Source of the DNA: PALSA-926 sp964476835
GTDB taxonomy: Bacteria > Pseudomonadota > Alphaproteobacteria > Micavibrionales > UBA2020
NCBI GenBank assembly: GCA_964476835.1
Contig: CAYZCE010000001.1
Span: 120,387-184,386 of the forward strand
Reading direction: 5' to 3'
DNA: 64,000 nt
This document shows, piece after piece, positions 9,076-17,004 of the stretch. A program made the translations under genes and the position numbers. The notes under the pieces were generated by a model. The model was given only the letters and a program-made list of their open reading frames with translations, made no database searches and was not told where the DNA came from. Within the stretch, counting starts at the first letter, position 1; each line of letters starts with the position of its first letter.

Positions 9076-9109
9076 AAAAAAGCCCCGCTGCAAAGCGGGG
9101 CTTTTTTTA
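9076..9109 (+). terminator. Intrinsic terminator of rpmI-rplT
   Basis: AGCCCCGCT (9081-9089) pairs with AGCGGGGCT (9094-9102) around a four-base loop and is followed by a run of seven T. A preceding run of A makes it potentially active in both directions. Confidence 0.92.
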
Positions 9110-9166
9110 TGCTTGAGGGTGCCTGTCTTTTGTGAAACTATGTAAACATTAACAAAGGAATCAATC

Positions 9167-9424
9167 ATGAAAAAAGAAGATGTGAAGTATTTCTCGAAAA
9201 AGTTTAACGAGATGGCGGACAAGTTCGTCGCCGCGACCAAGAGCGCACGCCCGGATGTGAGCGCAAACGCTTTCGACGTCGATGCAAAGCTTGCCGAAGA
9301 AGCCAATAAATTCGCGACGGATTTGTACAGCGAGCTTAAGGCCGCCGGCTACAACGACCAAGATTGGAACGACCTGAATCAAAAGTCCGGTGCCGCCGAG
9401 AAGCTGAAGAAGCTGGGTCTCTAA
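9167..9424 (+). CDS. Small soluble protein, unknown
   Basis: An 85-residue, lysine/alanine/aspartate-rich protein predicted to be mostly helical (KYFSKKFNEMADKFVAATK, then KLAEEANKFATDLYSELKAAG). It has no signal peptide or cysteine. An AAAGGA ribosome binding site precedes the ATG. It sits alone between two terminators, so it is its own transcription unit. No family recognised. Confidence 0.65.
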   Translation: MKKEDVKYFSKKFNEMADKFVAATKSARPDVSANAFDVDAKLAEEANKFATDLYSELKAAGYNDQDWNDLNQKSGAAEKLKKLGL

Positions 9425-9445
9425 GCGCCAGCTCTGCCAGACAAT

Positions 9446-9475
9446 AAAAAAACCCCGCTGCGAAGCGGGGTTTTT
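9446..9475. terminator. Bidirectional intrinsic terminator
   Basis: AACCCCGCT (9451-9459) pairs with AGCGGGGTT (9464-9472) with a GCGA loop. A-rich DNA on the left and T-rich DNA on the right let it end both the plus-strand 85-residue gene and the convergent rpmE gene. Confidence 0.9.
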
Positions 9476-9501
9476 CTTTGGTCATAGGGAAGACCAGAAC
9501 T

Positions 9502-9762
9502 TTACTTGGCCGCCTTCTTGACGGTCTCGAGCTTGTCGGAGCTTGCGACGCCGAGGCCGGCATACTTGTTGCCGAACTTGGTGAGGCGACCCTTTTCGAG
9601 GATCTGCGCGTTGCCGCCGATCCAGGCCGGGTGGTTGAGCGGATCAATGTCGAGGCGCATGACGTCGCCGGGCTTGCCCCAGCAGGTGCGCAGCTTGTGC
9701 TCGGAACCGTCGGTGTGGACGACCGTGATCTCGTGGTAATCCGGGTGAATCTTGTCTTTCAT
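9502..9762 (-). CDS. rpmE: 50S ribosomal protein L31
   Basis: An 86-residue protein with the L31 hallmarks KIHPDYHEITVVHTDGS, LDIDPLNHPAW and IGGNAQILEKGRL. It is the zinc-free type: only one cysteine remains, in RTCWGKPGD. The ATG is preceded by AGGAGATT. A good promoter lies upstream at 9796-9824. The frame extends further upstream, but the L31 start is clear. Confidence 0.95.
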   Translation of the reverse strand: MKDKIHPDYHEITVVHTDGSEHKLRTCWGKPGDVMRLDIDPLNHPAWIGGNAQILEKGRLTKFGNKYAGLGVASSDKLETVKKAAK

Positions 9763-9795
9763 CGCCAATCTCCTAAAAACGTATATCGAGCGGCG

Positions 9796-9824
9796 TTTGT
9801 ACGCGGATTTCGCGTAATATTCAA
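9796..9824 (-). promoter_or_regulatory. Probable sigma70 promoter for rpmE
   Basis: On the minus strand TTGAAT (9824-9819) and TACAAA (9801-9796) are spaced by 17 bases, about 34 bases upstream of the rpmE start. The rest of the AT-rich gap (9825-9992) shows no gene; it must also hold the promoter for the divergent histidine-rich protein, which I could not place with confidence. Confidence 0.55.
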
Positions 9825-9992
9825 GAAAAATGTGACAGCTGCCCAAAACTGGATTCGCATATATTTTTCAAAAAAGACACCAGAATTAATATATTGATTT
9901 ATAACGATATTTTTAGAAACCAGCCGCTTGTTAACAGAATATTATGGGTTGCATCATAAAATAGGGGTGTGGAATTTTAGCGGGTATATCCT

Positions 9993-10985
9993 ATGTCTAG
10001 CGAAAAAATGACCCTCGAGGAGAGCAACGAATGCGTCACCAACGCGCGCCTGGGGGCGTTGCATGCGGTGTCGGGGGTCTACAAGCAGATGCTGGCCGGC
10101 AGCAAGTGGCTTGAGTCGAAGACCGACAACACTATCGGCCGCCTGACGACGCTCTCTTACACCACGAAGTCGATCAGCGCCCTGCTGGGCATGATGAAAG
10201 ATGTGAAGACCCAGCACATCACCGAGATCCTCACCGACGGCAGCAAGAGCTTCAAGCAGAAGGTCATGGATACCGTCGGCCACGTGCGCCAGAACTTCTC
10301 GCATGAAACGACGGTCGCTTTCGGCATGGGCTTCGTGAAGCATGGCATCGAGGCTGGCGTGGTCTTGGGCGTCGGCGCGCTTGCGGCCCTGATGGCGCCT
10401 GCTGCAATGGCCGTGACGGTCGGCGGCATTGCCGGCGGCGCGGCGGTGTGGGCGACGAAATACTATCTCTCGACCCACGCAGGCCACCACATCGAAGGGA
10501 AGATCGCCAGCGGGATCAAGAACGTCCAGGAAGCGGCCGTGAGCGTCGCCAAGGGGCAAAACAAAAGCTTCCTGCAGGGTGTACGCATGGCAGCCAAGGG
10601 CAAGGACCCTGATATGAACAGCGTCGTCAAGCTGGCCGAAGAGATCGGCGTGCATGGTCACGGCCACGGTCACGACCATGGCCACGGCCACCACAAATTC
10701 GCGCATACGGTGAAGGGCGATATCAAGAACCTCGTGAACGTCAAGCACGCGCACCAAGGCGCGTCCAAGTTCGTGCAGACCGTCGTGGCGGACGGCAAGG
10801 CCGCCGTGGCGCAGTTCAACGCGCTCAAGGACTATTGCGTGTCGTTCTATAACAAGGTGACCGGCCCTAAAGAAGCCGCGCCGAAACAAGAAATCAAGGT
10901 GGAGGGCGCCAAGGCCGAGACGCCGGCGGAAGAAAAGCCGCAGGCCACCAGCAAGAAGCCCAAAGCGACCGCTCCGAGCATGTAA
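9993..10985 (+). CDS. Histidine-rich protein with Gly/Ala hydrophobic core, unknown
   Basis: A 330-residue protein in four parts: a helical N-terminus (1-120); a Gly/Ala-rich hydrophobic stretch at about 120-160 that could form one or two membrane helices; a His/Gly run HGHGHGHDHGHGHH at 221-234; and a Lys/Ala/Pro-rich tail from about 290. No signal peptide. The His run suggests Zn, Ni or Cu binding, but no transporter or chaperone family is recognised. A second gene follows nine bases after the stop behind an AAGGA site, so the two are likely co-transcribed. Confidence 0.7.
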   Translation: MSSEKMTLEESNECVTNARLGALHAVSGVYKQMLAGSKWLESKTDNTIGRLTTLSYTTKSISALLGMMKDVKTQHITEILTDGSKSFKQKVMDTVGHVRQNFSHETTVAFGMGFVKHGIEAGVVLGVGALAALMAPAAMAVTVGGIAGGAAVWATKYYLSTHAGHHIEGKIASGIKNVQEAAVSVAKGQNKSFLQGVRMAAKGKDPDMNSVVKLAEEIGVHGHGHGHDHGHGHHKFAHTVKGDIKNLVNVKHAHQGASKFVQTVVADGKAAVAQFNALKDYCVSFYNKVTGPKEAAPKQEIKVEGAKAETPAEEKPQATSKKPKATAPSM

Positions 10986-10994
10986 GGAAAACAT

Positions 10995-11324
10995 ATGGCT
11001 GATCCTGATATCCAATCCCCTTCAGCGATCTTCGCCGATGCGAGCCGCAAGACGCTCGGCGTGGTGACGTATGAAGGCGACCTGCACGGCCAGGAGCCGC
11101 TGGAGATGCACTTCAATACGGAAGACCGTTCCCTTACCGTCCTGTTCAACAGCGGCGCTGAGCGCCCGCTGAGCACGGACATGAGCGAGGAAGACGTCGC
11201 CAAGGTCTCCGCCATGTATAAGCAGCTGCATGAGAACAAGGCCGATGTGAAGATGGCCTTCATCCGCGTCGACGCCGATGCCAACATCATCGAGGGCTAC
11301 AAGGTGCCGGTCTTGATGATGTAA
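10995..11324 (+). CDS. Small acidic protein, partner of the His-rich protein
   Basis: A 109-residue protein with no cysteine, signal peptide or membrane segment. It has an alternating beta-like N-terminal half (LGVVTYEGDLHG, LEMHFNTEDRSLTVLF) and an acidic helical middle (DMSEEDVAKVSAMYKQLHE). It starts nine bases after the His-rich gene and ends before a strong terminator, making a two-gene operon. No family recognised. Confidence 0.65.
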   Translation: MADPDIQSPSAIFADASRKTLGVVTYEGDLHGQEPLEMHFNTEDRSLTVLFNSGAERPLSTDMSEEDVAKVSAMYKQLHENKADVKMAFIRVDADANIIEGYKVPVLMM

Positions 11325-11344
11325 GGCTTATCCGATCCATTCCA

Positions 11345-11382
11345 TGAAAAAACCCGCCGGATCGCTCCGGCGGGTTTTTTTA
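11345..11382. terminator. Intrinsic terminator between convergent units
   Basis: AACCCGCCGGA (11351-11361) pairs with TCCGGCGGGTT (11366-11376) around TCGC and is followed by seven T. The A-rich left flank lets it also serve the convergent M3 peptidase gene ending at 11394. Confidence 0.92.
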
Positions 11383-11393
11383 AGGCCTTGGCC

Positions 11394-13496
11394 TTAAGGC
11401 GTCGGCGACTTGGGTTTGTTGCCCGGCTTGCCGCCTTCGGGCGGCAGCAGGCCTTCGCGGCGGAAGAGGGCGCTCTGGTCCGGCTCGCGGCCCATCAGCT
11501 GCTTGAACAGCTCCATCGGGTCGACGGTGCCGCCCTGGGTGTAGACGGTGTCGCGCAGGCGCTGGGCGGTTTCGGGGTCGTAGAGGCCCTTCTTCTTGAA
11601 CTCCGCGAAGACGTCGGCTTCCAAAACGGCTGCGACCTTGTAGCTGTTGTAGCCGGCCGAGTAGTCGTCGGTGGCGCCGGCGAAGATGTGATCGAAGCCG
11701 GTCGAGGTGAGGCCCGCTTCGCGCTTGAAGATCCAGTGGTCGGCGATGACGCCGTCTTCCAGTTCCTCGACGCTTTTGATGTCGTTGGGGTCGGTCATGT
11801 GCCACTTCATGTCGAGCAGGGCCTGGTAGGTCTGGCGCAGGCCCTCGTAAGCGACGCCGAATTGCGAGGCGTCCTTGATCTTCTGGATCATCTCCGCCGG
11901 CAGCAGTTCGCCGGTCTGGTAATGACGGGCGAAGGTGTCGAGGGTTTCCTTCTCGGTCACCCAGTTTTCCTGCAGCTGCGAGGGCAGCTCGACGAAGTCC
12001 CACTTCACGTTGGTGCCGTTGAGCGAAGAATAGCTGCCGCGCGCGAGCAGGGCGTGCAGCGCGTGGCCGAATTCGTGGAACAGGGTCGTCACTTCGTCGA
12101 TCGAGAGCAGCGTGGGCTGTTCCTTGGTCGGCTTGTCGAAGTTGCAGACGTTGTAGACGATGGAGATATCGTCGCCCGCACGCATGCGGACATCGCCTTC
12201 CCATGCGCCGTTCTGCTTGGCGCCGGGGCGCGCGTAGTAGTCGGCGTAGAAGAGGCCGATGATTTCGCCGGTCTTCTGGTCGGTGATTTCGTAGGCCTTC
12301 ACGTCGGGGCTGTAGGTGGGATACTTGGCACTGGCTTCATTCATCGTGATGCCGAACAGCTTTTCGGCGTGCTGGCGCAGGCCGTCGAGCGTCTTTTCGA
12401 GGTCGAAATAGGGGCGCACGGCCTCCATGTCGACGGAGAACTTCTTCTCTTCCGCCTTGCGCCAGTAGTAGAGGGTGTCCCACGGCTTGAAATCGGCGAT
12501 GCCGTCTTGCCGGGCCATCGCGCGCAGCTCGTCCATGAAGGCGTCGCTGGCGGGGCGGTAGACCTTGTCGTTGCGGTTGAGGAAGTTCATCACCGCCTCG
12601 GGCGTCTTCATCATGCGCTCGTCGAGGATGTAGGCCGCGTGCGTCGGGTAGCCTAGCAGGTTCGCATGTTCGTGGCGCAGGCGCACGACCTCGAGGATGA
12701 TGTCGCGGTTGTCGAATTCGCCCGTGGTCGCGATGCTGGTGCGCGCCTTCTGGACTTCTTCGCGCAAGGCGCGGTTCTCGCAGAATTGGAGAAAGTCGAT
12801 GGGCGGCGGCGACAGCTTGATGAGCCATTTGCCGTCGTAGCCTGCCTCTTCGGCGGCCTGCTTGTAGTTGTTCTTGACGCGCTCGGGGATGCCCGCGAGC
12901 TCGCTTTCGTCGGAGATCACCTTTTCGTAGGCGTCGGTCGCGTTGGTGACGTTGTTGAGGAATTGGGTCGTCAGCTCGGTCAGGCGCTCGGTGACTTCGC
13001 TGAGGCGCGCCTTGCCGGCGTCGTCGAGCAGCGCGCCGCTACGGACGAATTCCTGGTAGGTCTTCTCGAGCAGCATCTTCTGCTCGCCGGTCAGGGAGTT
13101 GGGCGGCGTGTCGTAGACGGCCTTGACGCGCGCGAACAAGGCGGCGTTCATCATGATGTCGTTATCGACCTTGACGCTGGCCACGTTGAACCCGGCCTGC
13201 ATCTCGCGGATCTCGTCGTTGCTGTTGGCGCCGGCGATGAAGCTGAAGATCTTCTGCACGTTGGACATCTCGCCGCCCGCGGCTTCCAGCGCCTCGATCG
13301 TGTTGGCGAATGTCGGTGCGGCGGGGTTGTTGACGATGGCGTCGATCTCCGCCTTCATCAGGCCGGTCGCATGTTCCAGCGCGGGCAGGAAGTGCGCGGT
13401 CTTGATCTTGTCGAATTCGGGCGCGCCGTAGGGCAGGGTGGATGCGGACAAAAGCGGGTTGACGCCGTTATTGGCGTTATCAAGGGGGGACGTCAT
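11394..13496 (-). CDS. M3 family oligopeptidase (Dcp/PrlC type), downstream copy
   Basis: A 700-residue cytoplasmic metallopeptidase. The zinc motif HEFGH starts at residue 474 within TTLFHEFGHALHALL, and the following FVELPSQLQENW holds the third ligand Glu. Length and the C-terminal GGTVDPMELFKQLMGREP fit peptidyl-dipeptidase Dcp/oligopeptidase A. No signal peptide, so it probably degrades peptides inside the cell. A proline-rich tail (KPGNKPKSPTP) follows the domain. It lies 29 bases after its paralogue and has a GGAGG-type ribosome binding site in the gap. Confidence 0.92.
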   Translation of the reverse strand: MTSPLDNANNGVNPLLSASTLPYGAPEFDKIKTAHFLPALEHATGLMKAEIDAIVNNPAAPTFANTIEALEAAGGEMSNVQKIFSFIAGANSNDEIREMQAGFNVASVKVDNDIMMNAALFARVKAVYDTPPNSLTGEQKMLLEKTYQEFVRSGALLDDAGKARLSEVTERLTELTTQFLNNVTNATDAYEKVISDESELAGIPERVKNNYKQAAEEAGYDGKWLIKLSPPPIDFLQFCENRALREEVQKARTSIATTGEFDNRDIILEVVRLRHEHANLLGYPTHAAYILDERMMKTPEAVMNFLNRNDKVYRPASDAFMDELRAMARQDGIADFKPWDTLYYWRKAEEKKFSVDMEAVRPYFDLEKTLDGLRQHAEKLFGITMNEASAKYPTYSPDVKAYEITDQKTGEIIGLFYADYYARPGAKQNGAWEGDVRMRAGDDISIVYNVCNFDKPTKEQPTLLSIDEVTTLFHEFGHALHALLARGSYSSLNGTNVKWDFVELPSQLQENWVTEKETLDTFARHYQTGELLPAEMIQKIKDASQFGVAYEGLRQTYQALLDMKWHMTDPNDIKSVEELEDGVIADHWIFKREAGLTSTGFDHIFAGATDDYSAGYNSYKVAAVLEADVFAEFKKKGLYDPETAQRLRDTVYTQGGTVDPMELFKQLMGREPDQSALFRREGLLPPEGGKPGNKPKSPTP

Positions 13497-13525
13497 AAAA
13501 AATAGTGCCTTTCTTATGGAGGAGG

Positions 13526-15637
13526 TTAGAGCTTCGGGGAATTAGGTTTGTTGCTGTCGGGCTTGCCGGGCTTCAGCAGGCCTTCGCGGCGGAAGAGGGC
13601 GTTGGGATCGGGGTCGCGGCCCATCATCTGCTTGAACAGCTCCATCGGGTCGACGGTGCCGCCCTTGGAATAGATCGTCTCGCGCAGGCGCTCGGCGCTT
13701 TCTTGGTTGTAGAGGCCCTTCTGCTTGAAGACGGAGAAGACGTCGGCGTCGAGCACCTCGGCCCACTTGTAGCCGTAGTAGCCCGCCGCATAGCCGCCGG
13801 AGAAGATGTGGCTGAAGCTGGTCGACGTCAGGCCGCCGTATTCGCGCGCGGGCAGGCCGGCCTTGGCGATGATGGCGTCTTCCAGCGCCTCGACGCTGGT
13901 GATCGCCGAAGGGTCGGTCGAGTGCCACGCCATGTCGAGCATGCCGAGGAACGTCTGCCGGTGGCCCATGTAGCCCGCGCCGAAGTTGTCCATCTCCTGG
14001 ATCTTGGCGATCAACTCGGCGGGCAGGGACTCGCCGGTCTGATAGTGGCGGGCGAAGGTGTCGAGCACCTCTTTTTCCTTCACCCAGTTTTCCTGCAGCT
14101 GCGAGGGCAGCTCGACGAAGTCGCGCTTCACGCGGGTGCAGGTCTGGGATGCATAGTTGCCTTGGGCGAGCAGCGCGTGCAGGCCGTGGCCGAATTCGTG
14201 GAACACGGTGGTCACGTCGGACAGCGCCAGCAGCGTCGGCTGATCGGGCGTCGGCTTGTCGAAGTTGCAGACGTTGATGACGAAGGAGAACTTGTTCTCG
14301 CCGTCTTCCGTGGAGCGGTTGCGGAAGGTGCTCATCCACGCGCCGTTGCTCTTGGCGCCGGGACGGGCGTAGTAGTCGGCGTAGAAGACGCCGATCATCT
14401 CGCCCGTCTTCTTGTCCTTGACTTCATAGACCTTCACGTCGGGATTGTTGACGGGATATTTGCCCGTGGTTTCGGTCATCGAGATATTGAACAGCTTTTC
14501 CGCGTGGATGCGCACGCCTTCGAGCACCTTTTCAAGGTCGAAGTAAGGGCGGATCTGCTCGTTATCGATGTTGAAGGTCTTTTCCTGCAGCTTGCGCCAG
14601 TAGATCGCCAGGTCCCACGGCTTGAAATCGTCGAGGCCGTCGGTCTGTTTCGCGAAAGCCTTGATCTCTTCGCGGAAGGCGTCGGATGCGGGCTTGTAGC
14701 CGCCCAGGTTCTTGGCGAGGAAGGCGTCGACGGTTTCGGGCGTGCCGGCCATGCGGTCGTCGAGGGCGAAAGCCGCATAGTTCTTGAAGCCCATCAGCTG
14801 GGCTTCTTCATGGCGCAGCTTCATGATCTCGAGGATGAGGGGGCGGTTGTCGAATTCGCCGCCGAGTGCGATGTTGGCGCGTGCGCGGGAGATTTCCTCG
14901 CGCAAGGCGCGGTTCTCGCAGTATTCCGCGATGTCGGTGGGCGGCGGCGAGAGCTTGATGACCCACTTGTCCGGCATGCCTGCCTTGACCGCGGCTTGCT
15001 TGTACGACTTCTTCGCGCGCTCGGGAACGCCGACGAGGTCGCTTTCGTTGTCGATGACCTTCTGGTACGCCGCCGTCGCCTTGACGGTATTGGCGGAGAA
15101 GGCGGTGAAGAGTTCGCTCAGGCGCTCGTTGATCTCGCGCATGCGCTCCTTGCTGGCGTCGTCGAGCAGCGCGCCCTTGCGGACGAAGGCCTTGTAAGTG
15201 CCCTTCAGCAGCATTTGCTGTTCGCCGGTCAGGTTCAGCGTCTCGCGCGCGTCGTAGACGGCTTTCACGCGGGCGAAGATGGTGCTGTCCATCATCACGT
15301 CGTCCTCGAAGCGGTTCTCTTCCGCGTAAATCGGGTTTTCCAGCGCGCGGATTTCGTCGTCGGCGGCGGCGTTGGCGAAGTGCGAGAAGACCGCAGAGAC
15401 GCGGTTGGGACCGGCGGTCGCGAATTCCAGCGCCTCGACCGTGTTTTCGAACGTCGGCGCGGCCGCGCTGTTCTTGATCGCCTCCACCTTCTTGCGCGCG
15501 ATGGCGAGCGCGTGCGTCATGGCGGGCAGGAAGTGTTCCGGCTTCACCAGGTCGAGCGGCGGCACGCCATAGGGCAGCGCGGGCGGGTTGATCAGCGGGT
15601 TGGTGAGGTCGGAGGCGTTGTCGAGGGGGGCGGTCAT
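13526..15637 (-). CDS. M3 family oligopeptidase (Dcp/PrlC type), upstream copy
   Basis: A 703-residue paralogue of the next gene downstream, with HEFGH starting at residue 480 and the same FVELPSQLQENW and GGTVDPMELFKQMMGRDP blocks. Both copies keep every visible zinc ligand, so neither looks degenerate. They differ most in the N-terminal helical domain, which shapes the substrate channel in M3 enzymes, so specificity may have split after tandem duplication. The likely promoter lies in the gap before the str operon. Confidence 0.92.
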   Translation of the reverse strand: MTAPLDNASDLTNPLINPPALPYGVPPLDLVKPEHFLPAMTHALAIARKKVEAIKNSAAAPTFENTVEALEFATAGPNRVSAVFSHFANAAADDEIRALENPIYAEENRFEDDVMMDSTIFARVKAVYDARETLNLTGEQQMLLKGTYKAFVRKGALLDDASKERMREINERLSELFTAFSANTVKATAAYQKVIDNESDLVGVPERAKKSYKQAAVKAGMPDKWVIKLSPPPTDIAEYCENRALREEISRARANIALGGEFDNRPLILEIMKLRHEEAQLMGFKNYAAFALDDRMAGTPETVDAFLAKNLGGYKPASDAFREEIKAFAKQTDGLDDFKPWDLAIYWRKLQEKTFNIDNEQIRPYFDLEKVLEGVRIHAEKLFNISMTETTGKYPVNNPDVKVYEVKDKKTGEMIGVFYADYYARPGAKSNGAWMSTFRNRSTEDGENKFSFVINVCNFDKPTPDQPTLLALSDVTTVFHEFGHGLHALLAQGNYASQTCTRVKRDFVELPSQLQENWVKEKEVLDTFARHYQTGESLPAELIAKIQEMDNFGAGYMGHRQTFLGMLDMAWHSTDPSAITSVEALEDAIIAKAGLPAREYGGLTSTSFSHIFSGGYAAGYYGYKWAEVLDADVFSVFKQKGLYNQESAERLRETIYSKGGTVDPMELFKQMMGRDPDPNALFRREGLLKPGKPDSNKPNSPKL

Positions 15638-15820
15638 GGAGCGCTGTTCCTTATGTAAATACCAAACAACGAGATACGCCTAATAATAGGAGAGAATGGT
15701 TAATTTTCAAAGCATGAAATATGGAATCTTTCGAGAGAATCGGGCTATGTTTGGCCGTCATGGGTAGGCCGCCTTGACAGCGGATATGTAAAAATATAAA
15801 TACCCAAAAGTGGCCATAAA
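15638..15820. other. Intergenic region between M3 peptidase gene and str operon control region
   Basis: AT-rich DNA without a credible gene on either strand. It must hold the minus-strand promoter of the M3 peptidase genes, which I could not pin down. The control elements of the str operon begin at about 15821 and are listed separately. Confidence 0.5.
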
Positions 15821-15912
15821 CGTAAGATAATTACGTTTAAGCGTAATTATCCATAAAATATTGAAAAAGTGACATAAACGCGTTAACAGTGCTTGACGTA
15901 AGGGAACTTACG
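15821..15912. promoter_or_regulatory. CGTAA/TTACG repeat array, possible operator
   Basis: The pentamer CGTAA occurs at 15821, 15842 and 15897 and its complement TTACG at 15831 and 15908. They form the inverted repeats CGTAA-N5-TTACG (15821-15835), AATTACG-N6-CGTAATT (15829-15848) and CGTAAG-GGAA-CTTACG (15897-15912). Spacing of 10-11 bases puts half-sites on one helix face. The last palindrome lies between the -35 and -10 boxes of the rpsL promoter, a classic operator position. The binding protein is unknown. Confidence 0.45.
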
Positions 15913-15922
15913 AATATATATT
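15893..15922 (+). promoter_or_regulatory. Probable main promoter of the str-S10 ribosomal operon
   Basis: TTGACG (15893-15898) and TATATT (15917-15922) are 18 bases apart in AT-rich DNA. A start near 15930 would give a leader of about 190 bases before rpsL, rich in short hairpins (GCTTCC/GGAAGC at 15989-16011, CTGAC/GTCAG at 16015-16029). Confidence 0.65.
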
Positions 15923-16032
15923 GCGCTCGCTCTAAAGGATGGACTGGTAGTAGGCAAAAGCGCTAGACGCAGTCCGGTTTTAACCGATGCTTCCGCGGGA
16001 AAAGTGGAAGCGGGCTGACACTAAGTCAGGGG

Positions 16033-16068
16033 CCTGTCGCGTGTGTTTACGCAGACGGGTTTTGTTTT
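16033..16068 (+). terminator. Terminator-like hairpin in the rpsL leader, possible attenuator
   Basis: GTCGCGT (16036-16042) pairs with ACGC-A-GAC (16049-16056) with one bulged A, extendable by a G-U and two G-C pairs. It is followed by a T-rich tract (GGGTTTTGTTTT). It lies 55 bases before rpsL, so readthrough control of the operon is plausible but unproven. Confidence 0.4.
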
Positions 16069-16122
16069 CTCCCAATTCATCCTCGAAGACACAAGATTAA
16101 ACGCAAGAGAAGGTACACACGA

Positions 16123-16494
16123 ATGCCAACTTACAATCAGCTCGTTCGCAAGGGCCGTACGCCCCAAAAAGCGCGAAAGAAAAACGCTGACCTGCAAGGT
16201 AATCCCCAGAAGCGCGGCGTTTGCCTGCGCGTCTACACCACCACGCCGAAGAAGCCGAACTCCGCTCTCCGTAAGGTCGCCCGCGTGCGCATGACCAACG
16301 GCCGTGAAGCAACGTGCTACATCCCCGGTATCGGCCACAACCTGCAAGAACACTCGGTTGTTCTCGTGCGCGGCGGCCGTGTGAAGGACTTGCCCGGCGT
16401 TCGCTACAAGATCGTCCGCGGCGCTCTCGATACGCAGGGCGTCGATAAACGCAAACAGTCGCGCTCGCACTACGGCGCAAAGAAACCGAAGTAA
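16123..16494 (+). CDS. rpsL: 30S ribosomal protein S12
   Basis: A 123-residue decoding-centre protein starting MPTYNQLVRKGR, with TTTPKKPNSALRKVARV (the Lys whose substitution gives streptomycin resistance is wild type) and the GRVKDLPGVRYK segment with the second resistance site. AGAGAAGG precedes the ATG. It leads the str operon with rpsG 12 bases downstream. Confidence 0.99.
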   Translation: MPTYNQLVRKGRTPQKARKKNADLQGNPQKRGVCLRVYTTTPKKPNSALRKVARVRMTNGREATCYIPGIGHNLQEHSVVLVRGGRVKDLPGVRYKIVRGALDTQGVDKRKQSRSHYGAKKPK

Positions 16495-16506
16495 GAGGAT
16501 ATATCA

Positions 16507-16977
16507 ATGTCTCGTCGTCACTCCGCCAAAAAGCGTGAAATTCTTCCCGATCCGCGTTTCCACAACCTGGTTCTCGCGAAGTTCATGAACTGCATCATGG
16601 AATCGGGCAAGAAGTCGGTTGCCGAGCGAATCGTTTACGGCGCGCTCGACATCATCGCCACCAAGGCGAAGGCTGACCCGATCGTGTTCTTCCAGGAATC
16701 GCTCGACAAGGTAAAGCCCTCGGTCGAAGTGAAGTCCCGCCGCGTCGGTGGTGCAACGTACCAAGTCCCGACCGAAGTCCGCCCCGTCCGCGCGCAAGCG
16801 GTTGCGATGCGCTGGATCAAGGAAGCCGCTGAAAAGCGCTCCGAGAAGACGATGGAACAGCGTCTCGCCGGCGAACTGATGGACGCGCACAACGAACGCG
16901 GCACCGCCGTCAAGAAGCGCGAAGAAACCCACAAGATGGCCGAAGCCAACAAGGCCTTCGCCCACTTCCGCTGGTAA
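16507..16977 (+). CDS. rpsG: 30S ribosomal protein S7
   Basis: A 156-residue protein starting MSRRHSAKKREI with the S7 core VGGATYQVPTEVRP. S7 nucleates assembly of the 30S head and in E. coli is the autoregulator of the str operon. It is the usual length; fusA follows after 27 bases. Confidence 0.99.
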   Translation: MSRRHSAKKREILPDPRFHNLVLAKFMNCIMESGKKSVAERIVYGALDIIATKAKADPIVFFQESLDKVKPSVEVKSRRVGGATYQVPTEVRPVRAQAVAMRWIKEAAEKRSEKTMEQRLAGELMDAHNERGTAVKKREETHKMAEANKAFAHFRW

Positions 16978-17004
16978 TAAGTTTAAAGGGAACAGAGAAG
17001 TATC

